This document shows, in pieces, positions 24,137 through 33,538 of a stretch of 35,725 nucleotides of DNA. Position 1 is the first letter of the stretch. The number at the start of each line of letters is the position of its first letter. This stretch comes from Pseudomonadota bacterium. GTDB taxonomy: Bacteria; Pseudomonadota; Gammaproteobacteria; Burkholderiales; Burkholderiaceae_C. The position numbers and the translations under genes are program-made. The DNA is taken from NCBI GenBank assembly GCA_018241405.1, contig JAFEDY010000044.1:1-35725 (forward strand), read 5' to 3'. A model generated the notes under the pieces. That model ran no database searches. It saw only the letters and a program-made list of their open reading frames with translations, and was not told where the DNA came from.

Positions 24137-24401
24137 GTTGTCTCCTTTTTCCTGCATCACGGCCCGCAGGCTTGGCCTGGGATAGAGCTGAAGAAAAGCG
24201 CACGCTATGGCATATGGTATCGACTCACCATGGAGCGCACCGCCAATAGCGCCGTGCCCCGCACCTGGATGACTGGCTACCCCTTCTCCTTCCTTCTCAT
24301 CGCCGTGCGCTGCAGTTTGGGGGACGACGACAGCGCGATGGGGCGGCCCTTGCGCGGCGTCCGCTGAGCTACGTCGCTGCGGCTTCGTGCGTTGGTCGTT
24401 T
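24137..24401. other. Intergenic region upstream of the PEP-CTERM gene
   Basis: 265 bases between two minus-strand genes. It must contain the PEP-CTERM promoter, probably in the A/T-richer part near 24200-24230, though I cannot fix its boxes. I see no gene or terminator in it. Confidence 0.4.
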
Positions 24402-25325
24402 TCACTGCGCCTGTGCCGACTCGGGCGGCGCGGGCGCAGTGCCATGCCCCGCCTTGGCCAGCAGATAGTCGATGCAGGTGCGCACGGCGCGGGTCTGGTG
24501 GCGGTCGGGCAGGTACATCAGGTAGAGGTGGTTGCCGAAGATGCTCAGGCGGTATTCCTGCAGCGTGAGCAGCACCTCGCCGCTGGCCACCTCGGCCTGC
24601 ACCACGTAGTCGGGCACCAGGCCCACGCCCAGGCCGGCCAGGATGCCCTGGTGCAGGAAGGGGAAGTGCTCGGAGATCAGCGTGGGCTCCAGCATGACCT
24701 CCTGGCGCTCCTCGCCCTGGTAGGCCGACAGGCGCAGCTGGCGCCCGATCACGCCGGCCGTGATCACCGGGCTGTTGCGCAAGTCATAGAGCGTTTCGGG
24801 CAGGCCATGCTGGGCCACGTAGGCGCGTGAGGCGCAGGCCACGTAGTGCATGGGGCCCAGGCTGCGCGCAATCACCGACAGCGGGGGTTCGGCCATCACG
24901 CGGATGGCGATGTCCACCTCGTCGCGCAGGTGGTCGGTGCGGTTCTCGAACAGCACGTCGAGCACGATGCCGGGGTACATCCGCTTGAACTCGATGAGCC
25001 ACGCGCTCATCACCATCTGGCCGTAGCCGCTGGGCACGCTGATGCCCACGCGCCCCAGCAGCCCCTGGCCCAGGCTGGTCACGGTTTCGCGTGCGGCCAG
25101 CATCTCGTTCTGTATCGCGCGGCCATGCTCGTACAGGCGCAGGCCGACCTCGGTAGGCTCCACGCGGCGCGTGCTGCGCCGTATCAGCTGCACGCCCACC
25201 GACTTCTCCAATTGCGTCAGGTGGTAACTGACGTTGGCACGTGTCATCTTGAGCTTGCGTGCCGCCTGGCTCAGGTTGCCGCTGTCGATGATTTCCACTA
25301 AAAGGGTGAGCGACTGCAGGTCCAT
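24402..25325 (-). CDS. LysR-family transcriptional regulator
   Basis: 307-residue DNA-binding regulator. The N-terminal winged helix-turn-helix spans about 1-60 (SGNLSQAARKLKMTRANVSY is the recognition region) and the effector-binding domain about 90-295. The ATG at 25325 (MDLQSLTLLVEI) is typical; a TTG five codons upstream is less likely. It is divergent from the FadB-like gene across 110 bases containing a TTGA-N8-TCAA palindrome, so it probably controls the beta-oxidation cluster and itself. The inducer is unknown; by analogy with other LysR systems it may be an acid or acyl-CoA of the pathway. Confidence 0.92.
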   Translation of the reverse strand: MDLQSLTLLVEIIDSGNLSQAARKLKMTRANVSYHLTQLEKSVGVQLIRRSTRRVEPTEVGLRLYEHGRAIQNEMLAARETVTSLGQGLLGRVGISVPSGYGQMVMSAWLIEFKRMYPGIVLDVLFENRTDHLRDEVDIAIRVMAEPPLSVIARSLGPMHYVACASRAYVAQHGLPETLYDLRNSPVITAGVIGRQLRLSAYQGEERQEVMLEPTLISEHFPFLHQGILAGLGVGLVPDYVVQAEVASGEVLLTLQEYRLSIFGNHLYLMYLPDRHQTRAVRTCIDYLLAKAGHGTAPAPPESAQAQ

Positions 25326-25346
25326 GCGATGGATTGTCAAATTTCA

Positions 25347-25362
25347 TTGAACATTCTGTCAA
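25347..25362. promoter_or_regulatory. Putative LysR operator in the divergent region
   Basis: TTGA-N8-TCAA inverted repeat containing a T-N11-A core, flanked by more partial repeats (GTCAA, AATGATTG, GTGATTG) in an A/T-rich 110-base region between the LysR gene and the operon it faces. Confidence 0.55.
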
Positions 25363-25435
25363 TGATTGATGTGATTGTTAAAACCGCCTTTCTATGAAGA
25401 ATAGGCGTTTTCATCTTTCATCAGGAGACAACACG

Positions 25436-27556
25436 ATGAGCGAACAAGCCAGCACTTCCCCGGTCCACATGCGCCTCGATGGCGAGGTGCTGGTGGTCCG
25501 CATTGCCAACCCGCCCGTGAATGCGCTGGGCCAGGCGGTGCGCGCCGGCCTGCAGGCTGCGGTAGAGCGGCTGGAGCAGGACGCGTCCGCGCGCGCCATG
25601 CTCATCGTGGGCGAGGGCAAGGCCTTCATCGCCGGCGCCGACATCCGCGAGTTCGGCAAGCCGCCGCAGGCGCCCTTCCTGCCCGAGGTCATCAACCGCA
25701 TGGAGGCCGCGGGCAAGCTGGTGGTCGCCGCCATCCACGGCCCGGCGCTGGGCGGCGGGCTGGAGGTGGCCCTGGCCACGCATTACCGCCTGGCCTTGCC
25801 CGGCGCCAAGCTCGGCCTGCCCGAGGTCAACCTGGGCCTGCTGCCCGGCGCCGGCGGCACGCAGCGCAGCCCGCGCCTGATGGGCGCGCTGCCCGCGGCC
25901 GAGCTGATGCTCTCGGGCAAGCACCTGTCCGCCAAGGCGGCGCTGGCCGCCGGTCTGGTGGACAAGCTGGTCGAGGGCGACGACCCCGTGGCCGCGGGCC
26001 TGGCCTATGTGCGCGAGCTGCTGACAAGTGGCGCGCCTATCCGCCGCACCAGCGCCCTGCCCGTGCCGGGCGACCAGGCCGAGGCCTTGGCGGCGCTGGA
26101 CAAGCTGGCGCAGGACACGGCGAAGAAAACGCGCGGTCTGTTCTCTCCGGGCAAGATCATCGACTGCGTCAAGGTGGCCGTGCAGACCCCGTTTGCCGAA
26201 GGCAGCCAGCGCGAGCGCGCCATGTTCCTCGAATGCCTGAACAGCCCGCAGCGCGCCGGCCTGGTGCACGCCTTCTTCTCCGAGCGCGAGACCGCCAAGA
26301 TCCCCGAAGCCAAGGCCGCCCAGCCGCGCCCGTTTGCCAAGCTGGCCATCATCGGCGGCGGCACCATGGGCGCGGGCATCACCGTGGCTGCGCTGGATGC
26401 GGGTCTCTCGGTGGTGATGATCGAGCGCGATGCCGAGTCGATCGCGCGCGGCCAGAAGAACGTCGAGAAGGTCTACGACGGCCTGATCGCCAAGGGCCGC
26501 ATGACGGCCGAGGCCAAGGCCGCCACCATGGCGCGCTATACGCCATCGACGAGCTATGACGCAATTGGCGACGTGGACATGGTGATCGAGGCCGTGTTCG
26601 AAGACCTGGAGGTCAAGAAGGCCGTGTTCAAGGAACTCGACCGTGTCTGCAAGCCCGGCGCCGTGCTGGCTACCAACACCTCCTACCTGGACATCGACGC
26701 CATTGCGGCTGTGACCCGCCGCCCGCAGGACGTCATCGGCCTGCACTTCTTCAGCCCGGCCAACATCATGCGGCTGCTGGAGATCGTCGTGCCGTCCAAG
26801 GTGGCAGCCGACGTGGTGGTCACGGCGTTTGAACTGGCCAAGCGCATGAAGAAGGTGCCGGTGCGAGCCGGCGTGTGCGATGGCTTCATCGGCAACCGCA
26901 TCCTGTCGGTCTACCGCGAGGCGGCCAACCATGTGCTGGAGGACGGCGCCAGCCCCTACGAGATCGACGCCGCTGTGCGCGAATTCGGCTACCCCATGGG
27001 GCCGTTCCAGGTCAGCGACCTGGCCGGTGGTGATATCGGCTGGGCCACGCGCAAGCGCAAGGCCGCCACGCGCGACCCGAAGGCGCGCTATGTGGAGATT
27101 GCCGACCGCATCGCCGAGCGCGGCTGGTTCGGCCAGAAGACCGGGCGCGGCTGGTACCTCTACCCCGAGGGCGCACGCGTGGGCCAGCAAGACCCCGAGG
27201 TGCTGGCCATCGTGGACGCCGAGCGGAAGAAGAAGGGCATCACGCCGCGCGCCTTCACGCATGAGGAAATCATGCGCCGCTACATGGCGGCCATGGTCAA
27301 CGAGGGCGTCCGTGTGCTGGAAGAAGGCATTGCGCTGCGCCCGCTCGATATCGACGTGACCTTTTTGTTCGGCTACGGCTTTCCGCGCCACCGCGGCGGC
27401 CCCATGCTGTGGGCCGACATGCAGGGCCTGGACAAGGTACTGGCCGACATCGAGGAATTCGCCAAGGAAGACGCGCAGTTCTGGCAACCGGCAGCCCTGC
27501 TGAAAAAACTGGTGGCCGAGGGCAGGAATTTCGCCAGCCTGAACCAGCGCGGCTGA
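25436..27556 (+). CDS. Bifunctional enoyl-CoA hydratase / 3-hydroxyacyl-CoA dehydrogenase (FadB/FadJ/PimF type)
   Basis: Carries out the hydration and NAD-dependent oxidation steps of beta-oxidation in the cytoplasm. 706 residues: crotonase domain about 10-190, 3-hydroxyacyl-CoA dehydrogenase NAD domain about 300-480 (LAIIGGGTMGAGI near 303) and the C-terminal dehydrogenase domain, possibly repeated, to about 695. Both hydratase glutamates are present, Glu110 in GGGLEVAL and Glu130 in LPEVNLGLLPGAGG, and GLHFFSPANIM has the dehydrogenase catalytic His. The ATG follows CAGGAGACAACACG. First gene of the cluster driven away from the LysR gene. The shape matches PimF of pimelate degradation as well as FadJ, so chain specificity is open. 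Confidence 0.94.
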   Translation: MSEQASTSPVHMRLDGEVLVVRIANPPVNALGQAVRAGLQAAVERLEQDASARAMLIVGEGKAFIAGADIREFGKPPQAPFLPEVINRMEAAGKLVVAAIHGPALGGGLEVALATHYRLALPGAKLGLPEVNLGLLPGAGGTQRSPRLMGALPAAELMLSGKHLSAKAALAAGLVDKLVEGDDPVAAGLAYVRELLTSGAPIRRTSALPVPGDQAEALAALDKLAQDTAKKTRGLFSPGKIIDCVKVAVQTPFAEGSQRERAMFLECLNSPQRAGLVHAFFSERETAKIPEAKAAQPRPFAKLAIIGGGTMGAGITVAALDAGLSVVMIERDAESIARGQKNVEKVYDGLIAKGRMTAEAKAATMARYTPSTSYDAIGDVDMVIEAVFEDLEVKKAVFKELDRVCKPGAVLATNTSYLDIDAIAAVTRRPQDVIGLHFFSPANIMRLLEIVVPSKVAADVVVTAFELAKRMKKVPVRAGVCDGFIGNRILSVYREAANHVLEDGASPYEIDAAVREFGYPMGPFQVSDLAGGDIGWATRKRKAATRDPKARYVEIADRIAERGWFGQKTGRGWYLYPEGARVGQQDPEVLAIVDAERKKKGITPRAFTHEEIMRRYMAAMVNEGVRVLEEGIALRPLDIDVTFLFGYGFPRHRGGPMLWADMQGLDKVLADIEEFAKEDAQFWQPAALLKKLVAEGRNFASLNQRG

Positions 27557-27565
27557 CTCCACACA

Positions 27566-27673
27566 CTCCCTCTCCCGCTGGCGAGAGAGGGCAGGGGTGA
27601 GGGTGGCGGCCCGCACAGGCGCGGCGCTCGCATCACCCCCTCACCCCGCCCTCTCCCCCCAAGGGGGAGAGGG
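27566..27673 (+). repeat. Family A palindromic repeat, intergenic copy
   Basis: Left arm CTCCCTCTCCCGC-TG-GCGAGAGAGGG and GGGGTGAGGG; right arm CCCTCACCCC and CTCTCCCCCCAAGGGGGAGA. This is the same architecture as the two copies inside uvrA, but between the FadB-like and thiolase genes. Confidence 0.88.
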
Positions 27674-27733
27674 TGAAAAGGCCGTATAGCGCCCGTCCAA
27701 TCTGCACAAGCAGCTATTGATTTAATAGAAACG
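27674..27733 (-). repeat. Family B interspersed repeat, copy 4
   Basis: Minus strand: AAATCAATAGCTGCTTGTGC, spacer, GGGCGCTATACGGCCTTTTC. It directly abuts the family A repeat, ahead of the thiolase ribosome site (CCAAGGAG). Its internal stem is less perfect than in the other copies. Confidence 0.72.
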
Positions 27734-27756
27734 TAAATACTCCCAAGGAGCCCCCC

Positions 27757-28953
<1,197 letters not shown>

Positions 28954-28964
28954 GGAGGTCCACC

Positions 28965-30161
28965 ATGGACTTGCAATTCACTCCCGACGAACAGGCGTTC
29001 CGCTCCGAGGTACGCGCGTTTCTCAAAGACCACCTGCCGCCCGCATTGGCCGCCAAGGTCAAGGCCGGCCAGCGCCTGACGCGCTTTGACCAGGAGAACT
29101 GGCACGCCATCCTGAACAAGCAGGGCTGGCTGGCCTACCACTGGCCCAAGGAGCATGGTGGCGCCGGCTGGACGCCGATTCAGAAGTTCATCTTCGACGA
29201 CGAATGCGCCATGGCCGGCGGCCCGCGCCTGGTGCCGTTCGGCCTGTCCATGCTGGGCCCGGTGCTGATCAAGTACGGCAACGAGGCGCAGAAGACGCGC
29301 TGGCTGCCGCGCATCCTGAGTGGCGCCGACTGGTGGTGCCAGGGCTATTCCGAACCCGGCGCCGGCTCGGACCTGGCGAGCCTCAAGACCACGGCCGTGC
29401 GCGAGGGCGACCACTACATCGTCAACGGCCAGAAGACCTGGACCACCCAGGGCCAGCACGCCAACATGATGTTCTGCCTGGTGCGCACCGACCGCGCCGC
29501 CAAGGCGCAGTCGGGCATCAGCTTCCTGCTGATTGACATGAAGCAGCCAGGGGTGGAGGTGCGCCCCATCCGCACGCTGGACGGCGACGCCGAAGTCAAC
29601 GAGGTGTTCCTGACCGATGTGAAGGTGCCGGTGGAGAACCTGGTGGGCGAGGAGAACAAGGGCTGGACCTACGCCAAGTACCTGCTGACCTACGAGCGCA
29701 CCGGCATCGCCGGCGTGGGCTTCTCCATGGCCGCGCTGGAAAAGCTAAAAATCATTGCCAGCCGTGTGCAGAAGAATGGCAAGCCGCTGGCGCAAGACCC
29801 GCAGTTCGCCACGCGCATGGCCCAGGTCGAGATCGACCTGAACAACATGGCCACGACCAACCTGCGCGTGCTCGCTGCGGTGCAGGGCGGGGGCGTGCCG
29901 GGGGCCGAGAGCTCCATGCTCAAGATCCGCGGCACCGTCATCCGCCAGGAGCTGCTGTCGCTCATCCGCCGCGCCATGGGGCCGTATGCGCTGCCCTATA
30001 TCGAGGAAGCGCAGTTCGCCGAATATGCCGAGCCGCCCGTAGGTCCCAAGGAGGCCGCCACGGCGGCAGCCGCCTACTTCAACTACCGCAAGCTGTCGAT
30101 CTTCGGCGGCTCCAACGAAATCCAGCGCAACATCATCAGCAAGATGATCCTGGGGCTGTAA
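28965..30161 (+). CDS. Acyl-CoA dehydrogenase, catalytic (large) subunit candidate, PimC-like
   Basis: FAD-dependent alpha,beta-dehydrogenation of an acyl-CoA. 398 residues with the usual helical, beta and helical domains. CQGYSEPGAGSDLASL and NGQKTWTTQGQ are the conserved FAD-binding strands. The MCAD-type catalytic Glu near the C-terminus is absent (FGGSNEIQ where MCAD has YEGTSQIQ), but Glu244 in LLTYERTGIAG sits at the isovaleryl-CoA-dehydrogenase position, so it should be active. The ATG has TGAGGAGGTCCACC upstream. Ten bases before a second, shorter member lacking a base; together they resemble the two subunits of pimeloyl-CoA dehydrogenase or of mycobacterial heterotetrameric ACADs. 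Confidence 0.92.
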   Translation: MDLQFTPDEQAFRSEVRAFLKDHLPPALAAKVKAGQRLTRFDQENWHAILNKQGWLAYHWPKEHGGAGWTPIQKFIFDDECAMAGGPRLVPFGLSMLGPVLIKYGNEAQKTRWLPRILSGADWWCQGYSEPGAGSDLASLKTTAVREGDHYIVNGQKTWTTQGQHANMMFCLVRTDRAAKAQSGISFLLIDMKQPGVEVRPIRTLDGDAEVNEVFLTDVKVPVENLVGEENKGWTYAKYLLTYERTGIAGVGFSMAALEKLKIIASRVQKNGKPLAQDPQFATRMAQVEIDLNNMATTNLRVLAAVQGGGVPGAESSMLKIRGTVIRQELLSLIRRAMGPYALPYIEEAQFAEYAEPPVGPKEAATAAAAYFNYRKLSIFGGSNEIQRNIISKMILGL

Positions 30162-30171
30162 GGAGACAAGC

Positions 30172-31296
30172 ATGGACTTCCAACTCGACGAAGACCGCCG
30201 CATGCTGGCGGATGCGCTGGGCCGCTACCTGAGCGAACAATACCCAGCCGAGTACCGCAACCAGGCCGCCTATGGCGAGCGCGGCTACAGCAGCGAAACC
30301 TACGCCAAGCTGGCCGAAATCGGCGCGATTGGCGCGCTGTTCAAGGAGGCCGATGGCGGCTTTGGCGGCGAGGGCGTGGACATCAGCGTGGTCTTCGAGA
30401 CCCTGGGTCACCACCTGGTGGCCGAGCCCCTGCTGGGCGCGTTGCTCGTGGGCCGCGCGCTGACCGAGGCCGGCAGCGATGCGCAGAAGGCGCGGCTCGA
30501 AGACATCGTCGCCGGCAGCACGCTGGCCGCACTGGCGCACGACGAGCCCGACAACCACTACGAGCTGAACCGCGTCGCCACCACGGCCAAAAAGAGCGGC
30601 AATGGCTGGGTGCTGAACGGCGCCAAGGCCGTGGTGCCGTTCGGCGACCAGGCGCAGCTGCTGCTGGTCAGCGCACGCACCAGCGGCGCCGTGGGCGACG
30701 AGGCCGGCATCTCGCTGTTCCTCGTGCCGGGCGACGCGGCCGGCATCACGTCGCGCGGCTATGGCCGCATCGACGGCGGCCATGCGGCCGAGCTGGTGCT
30801 GACCGATGTGCAGGTGGGCGCCGATGCGCTGCTGGGCGCCGAGGGTGCGGGCCACGCGCTGCTGGAGCGCATCGTGGACTATGGCCTGCTGGCGCTGTCG
30901 GCCGAGAGCCTGGGCGCGATGGAAAAGGCCAAGGGCGACACGCTGGAATACCTGCGCACGCGCAAGCAGTTCGGCGTGCCCATCGGCAGCTTTCAGGCGC
31001 TGCAGCACCGCATGGCCGACATGCTGCTCGAAGTCGAGCAGGCGCGCTCGGCCGTCATCAACGCCGCCGCGGCCATCGACGAGGAAGACCGCGTGGCGCG
31101 CGAGAAGGCCTTGAGCGCCGCCAAGTACAGCATCGGCAAGATCGGCACGCTGATTGCCGAGGAAGCCATCCAGATGCATGGCGGAATTGGCGTGACCTGG
31201 GAGCTGCCACTGGCCCACTACGCCAAGCGCCTGGTGATGATCGACCACCAGCTCGGTGACATGGACCACCACCTGGCGCGCTGGATGGCCTTGTAG
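30172..31296 (+). CDS. Acyl-CoA dehydrogenase family protein, small (non-catalytic) subunit candidate, PimD-like
   Basis: 374 residues of acyl-CoA dehydrogenase fold. Domains run about 1-120, 120-220 and 225-370. It keeps FQALQHRMADMLLEVEQARS and IQMHGGIGVTWELPLAHYAK of the C-terminal domain, but I see no catalytic Glu: the IVD position falls in IVDYGLLALSAES, and the C-terminal motif becomes YAKRLVMIDHQLGD. This suggests it works only in complex with the preceding gene product, as in PimCD-like or ChsE-like pairs. The ATG has AAGGAGACAAGC, 10 bases after the previous stop. Independent activity cannot be ruled out without structure alignment. Confidence 0.9.
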   Translation: MDFQLDEDRRMLADALGRYLSEQYPAEYRNQAAYGERGYSSETYAKLAEIGAIGALFKEADGGFGGEGVDISVVFETLGHHLVAEPLLGALLVGRALTEAGSDAQKARLEDIVAGSTLAALAHDEPDNHYELNRVATTAKKSGNGWVLNGAKAVVPFGDQAQLLLVSARTSGAVGDEAGISLFLVPGDAAGITSRGYGRIDGGHAAELVLTDVQVGADALLGAEGAGHALLERIVDYGLLALSAESLGAMEKAKGDTLEYLRTRKQFGVPIGSFQALQHRMADMLLEVEQARSAVINAAAAIDEEDRVAREKALSAAKYSIGKIGTLIAEEAIQMHGGIGVTWELPLAHYAKRLVMIDHQLGDMDHHLARWMAL

Positions 31297-31297
31297 T

Positions 31298-31320
31298 GGG
31301 AGCGCCGGCATCCTGCCGGC
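31298..31320 (+). repeat. Short palindromic repeat GGGAGCGCCGGC...
   Basis: GGGAGCGCCGGCATCCTGCC then GGC, a GCCGGC-type hairpin two bases after the stop. It nearly matches 18611-18632 within the composite repeat after uvrA (one T/C difference). A REP-like element. Confidence 0.75.
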
Positions 31321-31340
31321 CCGCCTGCCGCGAAGCGCAA

Positions 31341-31396
31341 AGGCAAAACGGCCCGTAGCGCTTGATGGTAAAGCGCAAGAAGCTATCAAAACGAAA
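31341..31396 (-). repeat. Family B interspersed repeat, copy 5
   Basis: Minus strand: TTTTGATAGCTTC, TTGCGCTTTACCATCAAGCG, CTACGGGCCGTTTTGCC. The stem GCGCTT/AAGCGC is intact. It sits between the acyl-CoA dehydrogenase and crotonase genes, immediately before the latter's ribosome site. Confidence 0.78.
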
Positions 31397-31414
31397 GCAA
31401 CCAAGGAGACGCCC

Positions 31415-32215
31415 ATGCCCGACAACGCCCTCATCACCCGCCGCGAAGGCGCGGTGCTGGTGCTGTCCAACAACAACCCGGCCGCGCGCAACGCGCTCAC
31501 GCCGGGCTTCTACACCGGCCTGACCGAGGCGCTGCACGCGGCCGCCGGCGACGCCAGCGTGGGTGCCATCGTGGTCACGGGCGAGGGCGGGCATTTCTGC
31601 GCGGGCGGCGACCTGCGCCAGCTGATCCACCGGCGCGAGCTGCCCATTGGCGAGCGGCGCCAGCGCCTGGAGTTGCTGCACAACCTGGTGCGCGCGCTGC
31701 GCGACTGCCCCAAGCCGGTCGTCATGGCCGTGGAGGGTGCGGCCGCTGGCGCCGGCCTGTCGCTGGCGCTGGCTGGCGACATGCTGGTGGCGGCCAAGAA
31801 CGCGCAGTTCTCGGTGGCCTACGTCAAGGTGGGCCTGACGCCCGACGGCGGCGCCACGGGGCTGCTGGCCGAATTTGTCTCGCGCCAGGTGCTCACCGAG
31901 CTGTGCCTGACCGGTGAACGCGTGAGCGGCGAACGCATGCACCAGCTCGGCGTGGTCAACCGCCTGACCGAGCCCGGCGCCGCGCTGGACACGGCCATCG
32001 CGCTGGCGCAGCAGATCGCCACCGGCCCCGATCTGGCCATGGCGCGCATCAAGCACCTGTGCCGCATGGCGCCGCGCAACACGCTGGAGCAGCAGCTGGA
32101 GCTGGAGGCGCTGTACATGCCGCTGTCGCAGGAGACGGCCGAATCGCTGGAGGGCATAGGCGCCTTCCTGGAAAAGCGCGCGCCCGACTTTGCCAGGCTG
32201 CGCGCCGCCCGATAG
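31415..32215 (+). CDS. Enoyl-CoA hydratase/isomerase family protein, isomerase-like active site
   Basis: 266-residue crotonase-fold enzyme. GHFCAGGDLRQL and the oxyanion-hole segment VEGAAAGAGLSLALAGDMLV are clear. Both hydratase glutamates are absent: Ser116 stands in GAGLS, and Tyr136 in VAYVKVGLTPDGG. Asp144 in the TPDGG turn matches the single catalytic Asp of PaaG-type isomerases. So a double-bond isomerase or ring-related reaction is more likely than simple hydration, which the FadB-like protein can already do. The ATG follows AAGGAGACGCCC. Preceded by a 118-base gap with two repeats. Family certain, reaction inferred. Confidence 0.9.
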   Translation: MPDNALITRREGAVLVLSNNNPAARNALTPGFYTGLTEALHAAAGDASVGAIVVTGEGGHFCAGGDLRQLIHRRELPIGERRQRLELLHNLVRALRDCPKPVVMAVEGAAAGAGLSLALAGDMLVAAKNAQFSVAYVKVGLTPDGGATGLLAEFVSRQVLTELCLTGERVSGERMHQLGVVNRLTEPGAALDTAIALAQQIATGPDLAMARIKHLCRMAPRNTLEQQLELEALYMPLSQETAESLEGIGAFLEKRAPDFARLRAAR

Positions 32216-32239
32216 ACCCCCATTGCACGGAGACATTTC

Positions 32240-33466
32240 ATGACAGAAGCAAAAACCCAGGACTTGCCGCTGGCCGGCGTGCGCGTGCTCGACCTCTCGC
32301 GCGTGTTTGCCGGCCCCATGTGCGCCATGGTGCTGGCCGACTTCGGCGCCGAGGTGATCAAGGTGGAACACCCCGGCCGCGGCGACGACACGCGCGACTG
32401 GGGAATGCGCATCGGCAAGACCGAGACCACCTACTACAACAGCATGAACCGCAACAAGCGGTCCATCACCATCGACCTGCAGACGCCCGAGGGGTTGAAG
32501 ATCGTGCACGAGCTCGCGGCGCAGTGCGACGTGGTCATCCACAACTTCAAGACCGGCGGCGCCGAGAAGCTGGGCCTGGGCTACGAGCAGCTCAAGGCCA
32601 TCAAGAGCGACCTGATCTACTGCGCCGTGGCCGGCTACGACACCAGCGGCCCCGAGGCCAGCCGCCCGGGCTACGACCTGGTCATCCAGGCCGAGGCCGG
32701 CCTCATGGCTCTCAATGGCGAAGCCGGCACGCCGCCGCTCAAGTTCGGCGTGGCCGTGGTGGATCTGATGACCGGCATGTACGCGGCCCAGGCCATTCTC
32801 GCGGCGATGTTCAGCCGCGAGCGCACGGGCCGGGGCCGGCTCATCGAGATGGCGCTGTACGACTGCGGCCTGATGGTCACCGGCTATTACGGGCTCGATG
32901 CGCTCAAGCTCGGCCACGACCCGGAGCGCTACGGCAACGCCCACCCCTCCATCGTGCCCTACGGCATGTATGCGGCGGCCGACGGCCCCCTGATCATCGC
33001 CGTGGGCAACAACGCCCAGTTCGACAAGTTCTGCCGCCAGGTCATCATGCGCCCGGACATCGTCGAAGACCCGCGCTTTGCCACCAACGTGGAGCGCGCC
33101 AAGAACCGCCTGGAGCTCGGCCCCATGCTCAAGGAGCTGGTCCATACCTTCCCGCGCGACCTGCTGCTCGAACGCCTCACGGCCGCGGGCATTCCCTGTG
33201 GGCGCGTCGCCGGCCTGCACGAGGCCCTGACCAGCGAGCGCACGCGCCGCGGGGGGCTGGTGCAGGACATGCCCCACCCCGTCGTGGGCAGCACGCCGAC
33301 CTTTGCGCCACCCTACCGCCTGGACGGCCAGCGCCTGCCGATCCGCATGGCCCCGCCCACGCTGGGCGAAGGCACGCGCGAAGTACTGCACCAGCTGCTG
33401 GCGCTGAGCGACGAGCAGCTGCAGGCCCTGCAAGCCCAGGGCGTGCTGACGCTGCCGCAGCACTGA
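32240..33466 (+). CDS. CaiB/BaiF family (class III) CoA-transferase
   Basis: Moves CoA from a donor thioester (often succinyl-CoA) to a carboxylic acid, through an aspartyl-CoA intermediate. 408 residues, interlocked-dimer family. Catalytic Asp175 lies in FGVAVVDLMTGMYAAQ. Other marks are LDLSRVFAGPMCAMVLADFG and the near N-terminal VIKVEHPGRGDDTR. The ATG is preceded by CACGGAGACATTTC. Within the cluster it is the only acyl-activating enzyme, replacing the ligase expected in a pim-type operon. The human glutarate CoA-transferase SUGCT belongs to the same family, which fits a dicarboxylate substrate, but this remains inference. Confidence 0.93.
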   Translation: MTEAKTQDLPLAGVRVLDLSRVFAGPMCAMVLADFGAEVIKVEHPGRGDDTRDWGMRIGKTETTYYNSMNRNKRSITIDLQTPEGLKIVHELAAQCDVVIHNFKTGGAEKLGLGYEQLKAIKSDLIYCAVAGYDTSGPEASRPGYDLVIQAEAGLMALNGEAGTPPLKFGVAVVDLMTGMYAAQAILAAMFSRERTGRGRLIEMALYDCGLMVTGYYGLDALKLGHDPERYGNAHPSIVPYGMYAAADGPLIIAVGNNAQFDKFCRQVIMRPDIVEDPRFATNVERAKNRLELGPMLKELVHTFPRDLLLERLTAAGIPCGRVAGLHEALTSERTRRGGLVQDMPHPVVGSTPTFAPPYRLDGQRLPIRMAPPTLGEGTREVLHQLLALSDEQLQALQAQGVLTLPQH

Positions 33467-33527
33467 TGCTATTCAAATAAGAGCTGCTTGCGCTTGATGA
33501 ATAAGCGCTGCAGTGGATTTTGCTTAA
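33467..33527 (+). repeat. Family B interspersed repeat, copy 6 (best-formed)
   Basis: TGCTATTCAAATAAGAGCTG, CTTGCGCTTGATGAATAAGC, GCTGCAGTGGATTTTGC: stem GCGCTT-N7-AAGCGC. It fills the gap between the CoA-transferase and the Bug protein, ending at the latter's ribosome site AAAGGAG. Confidence 0.8.
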
Positions 33528-33538
33528 AGGAGTCGAAT

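Noticed and set aside
25421..27616. 731-codon minus-strand frame opposite the FadB-like gene
   Set aside because: Antisense shadow; the plus strand has both hydratase glutamates and the NAD motif.
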